This document shows, piece after piece, positions 5,534-5,896 of a DNA stretch of 5,896 nucleotides (positions are counted from its first letter, which is position 1; every line of letters starts with the position of its first letter). Source of the stretch: an uncultured Oscillospiraceae bacterium (GTDB taxonomy: Bacteria; Bacillota; Clostridia; Oscillospirales; Oscillospiraceae); the NCBI GenBank assembly GCA_934662925.1, contig CAKUKL010000107.1, positions 1 through 5,896 of the forward strand, in the 5' to 3' direction. The notes beneath the pieces are model-generated. The model saw only the letters and a list, made by a program, of their open reading frames with translations, ran no database searches and had not been told where the DNA came from. Both the position numbers and the translations under genes were made by a program.

Positions 5534-5552
5534 TCAGATACGCCGCTGTCAA
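5517..5552 (-). promoter_or_regulatory. Promoter of the tetR / ATC-hydrolase operon
   Basis: Reading leftward, a perfect TTGACA (5552-5547) is followed after exactly 17 nt by TACAAT (5529-5524), five of six to the -10 consensus. The expected start is near 5517, about 40 nt before the tetR ATG. This is a strong sigma-A-type promoter whose -10 box lies inside the half-site array, fitting repression by occlusion. Confidence 0.85.
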
Positions 5553-5563
5553 GATGGAAAACG

Positions 5564-5598
5564 AAAAAAGCGCGGGCCCTGATCGGGGCCCGCGCTTT
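5564..5598 (-). terminator. Intrinsic terminator of the alcohol dehydrogenase gene
   Basis: Perfect 13-bp inverted repeat AAAGCGCGGGCCC / GGGCCCGCGCTTT (5567-5579 and 5586-5598) with a 6-nt loop. On the minus strand the stem runs into TTTTTT (5569-5564). It follows the dehydrogenase stop by 15 nt and ends 11 nt before the -35 box of the next promoter, insulating the tetR operon. Confidence 0.9.
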
Positions 5599-5613
5599 CA
5601 TCTCAGTGTTCGT

Positions 5614-5896
5614 TTACTCGCACTCTTTCAGGATCTCATAGATCTCGTCGTGGGTCAGCTTCTTGCAGCAGCCCGCAGTGACATTGGTGGAATCCGCCAC
5701 GGCCCGCAGGTCGGTGCCGGCGGGAATGCCCAGCTCGGCAAAGGTAGTAGGCAGGCCGATCTCCCGGATAAAGTCCGCCAGCGCTTCCACCCCGGCGAGG
5801 GCCGTCTCCTCGTCGCTGGCCTTGGGGGCGACGCCCCAGACGTTCCGGGCCCAGCGGGCAAACCGCGCCGCGCCGGACTTATAAATGTGCCGGTAC
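5614..5896 (-). CDS. Iron-containing (butanol-type) alcohol dehydrogenase, C-terminal fragment
   Basis: The last 93 residues of a protein whose start lies beyond the right edge; TAA is at 5616-5614. The translated end reads ARFARWARNVWGV, then EALADFIREIGLPTTFAELG, ADSTNVTAGCC and KKLTHDEIYEILKECE. This is the C-terminal helical region of group III iron-dependent alcohol dehydrogenases (butanol dehydrogenase/YqhD-like), which reduce aldehydes to alcohols with NAD(P)H in the cytoplasm. The catalytic metal-binding His/Asp residues and the nucleotide-binding domain lie outside the window, so activity and cofactor cannot be judged. Adjacent cysteines (CC) near the C terminus are visible. A strong terminator lies directly downstream, so it is transcriptionally separate from tetR. 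Truncation is only by the window edge; the visible frame is unbroken. Confidence 0.87.
   Translation of the reverse strand, partial: YRHIYKSGAARFARWARNVWGVAPKASDEETALAGVEALADFIREIGLPTTFAELGIPAGTDLRAVADSTNVTAGCCKKLTHDEIYEILKECE

Noticed and set aside
1..5896. CRISPR arrays, tRNA/rRNA genes, insertion sequences, attachment sites or long repeats
   Set aside because: No regularly spaced repeats, cloverleaf, transposase motifs or long direct repeats were seen by eye on either strand.

Overview
This is a GC-rich window (about 66% G+C in the middle of hcp) with dense short-spaced genes and strong GGAGG ribosome-binding sites. The protein types are a clostridial-style PiT transporter, an oxygen-sensitive hybrid cluster protein and an iron-dependent alcohol dehydrogenase. 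Together these suggest a strictly anaerobic, high-GC Firmicute such as a gut Oscillospiraceae/Ruminococcaceae-like clostridium. This is inferred from protein style and composition; no rRNA or other marker gene is present.

Layout from left to right: (1) 14-979 (+), a PiT-family phosphate permease whose upstream partners lie outside the window. (2) 983-1648 (-), a Crp/Fnr-family regulator that converges on the permease with only 3 nt between stop codons. (3) 1649-1789, a divergent control region. It has a perfect 7-2-7 inverted repeat, a TACAAT -10 box facing right and a likely promoter facing left. (4) 1790-2494 (+), a ferredoxin-like protein with a cysteine-rich C-terminal domain. (5) 2534-4129 (+), hcp, hybrid cluster protein/hydroxylamine reductase. 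(6) 4176-4215, a 17-bp perfect hairpin that serves as a bidirectional terminator. (7) 4225-4851 (-), a protein of the L-2-amino-thiazoline-4-carboxylate (ATC) hydrolase family. (8) 4853-5476 (-), a TetR/AcrR regulator read first in the same two-gene operon. (9) 5506-5552, its TTGACA-N17-TACAAT promoter overlapped by an array of GTAAT/ATTAC half-sites. (10) 5564-5598 (-), a terminator for (11) 5614-5896 (-), the C-terminal end of an iron-containing (butanol-type) alcohol dehydrogenase running off the window. No gene-free stretch exceeds 300 bases.

Functionally, genes 2-5 form a nitrosative/redox-stress module. The regulator probably senses NO or redox state, activates the ferredoxin-hcp operon and may repress itself. 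The ferredoxin-like protein is a plausible electron donor or partner for Hcp. The repeat is centred at exactly -41.5 relative to the start site expected from the TACAAT box, the classical class II Crp/Fnr activator position. The TetR/ATC-hydrolase pair is a separate, probably autorepressed, ligand-responsive unit of unknown physiological role.

Nothing here demands a wholly new system. The least-described pieces are the cysteine-rich ferredoxin fusion, the tandem TetR operator with its ATC-hydrolase-like target, and the hcp leader.
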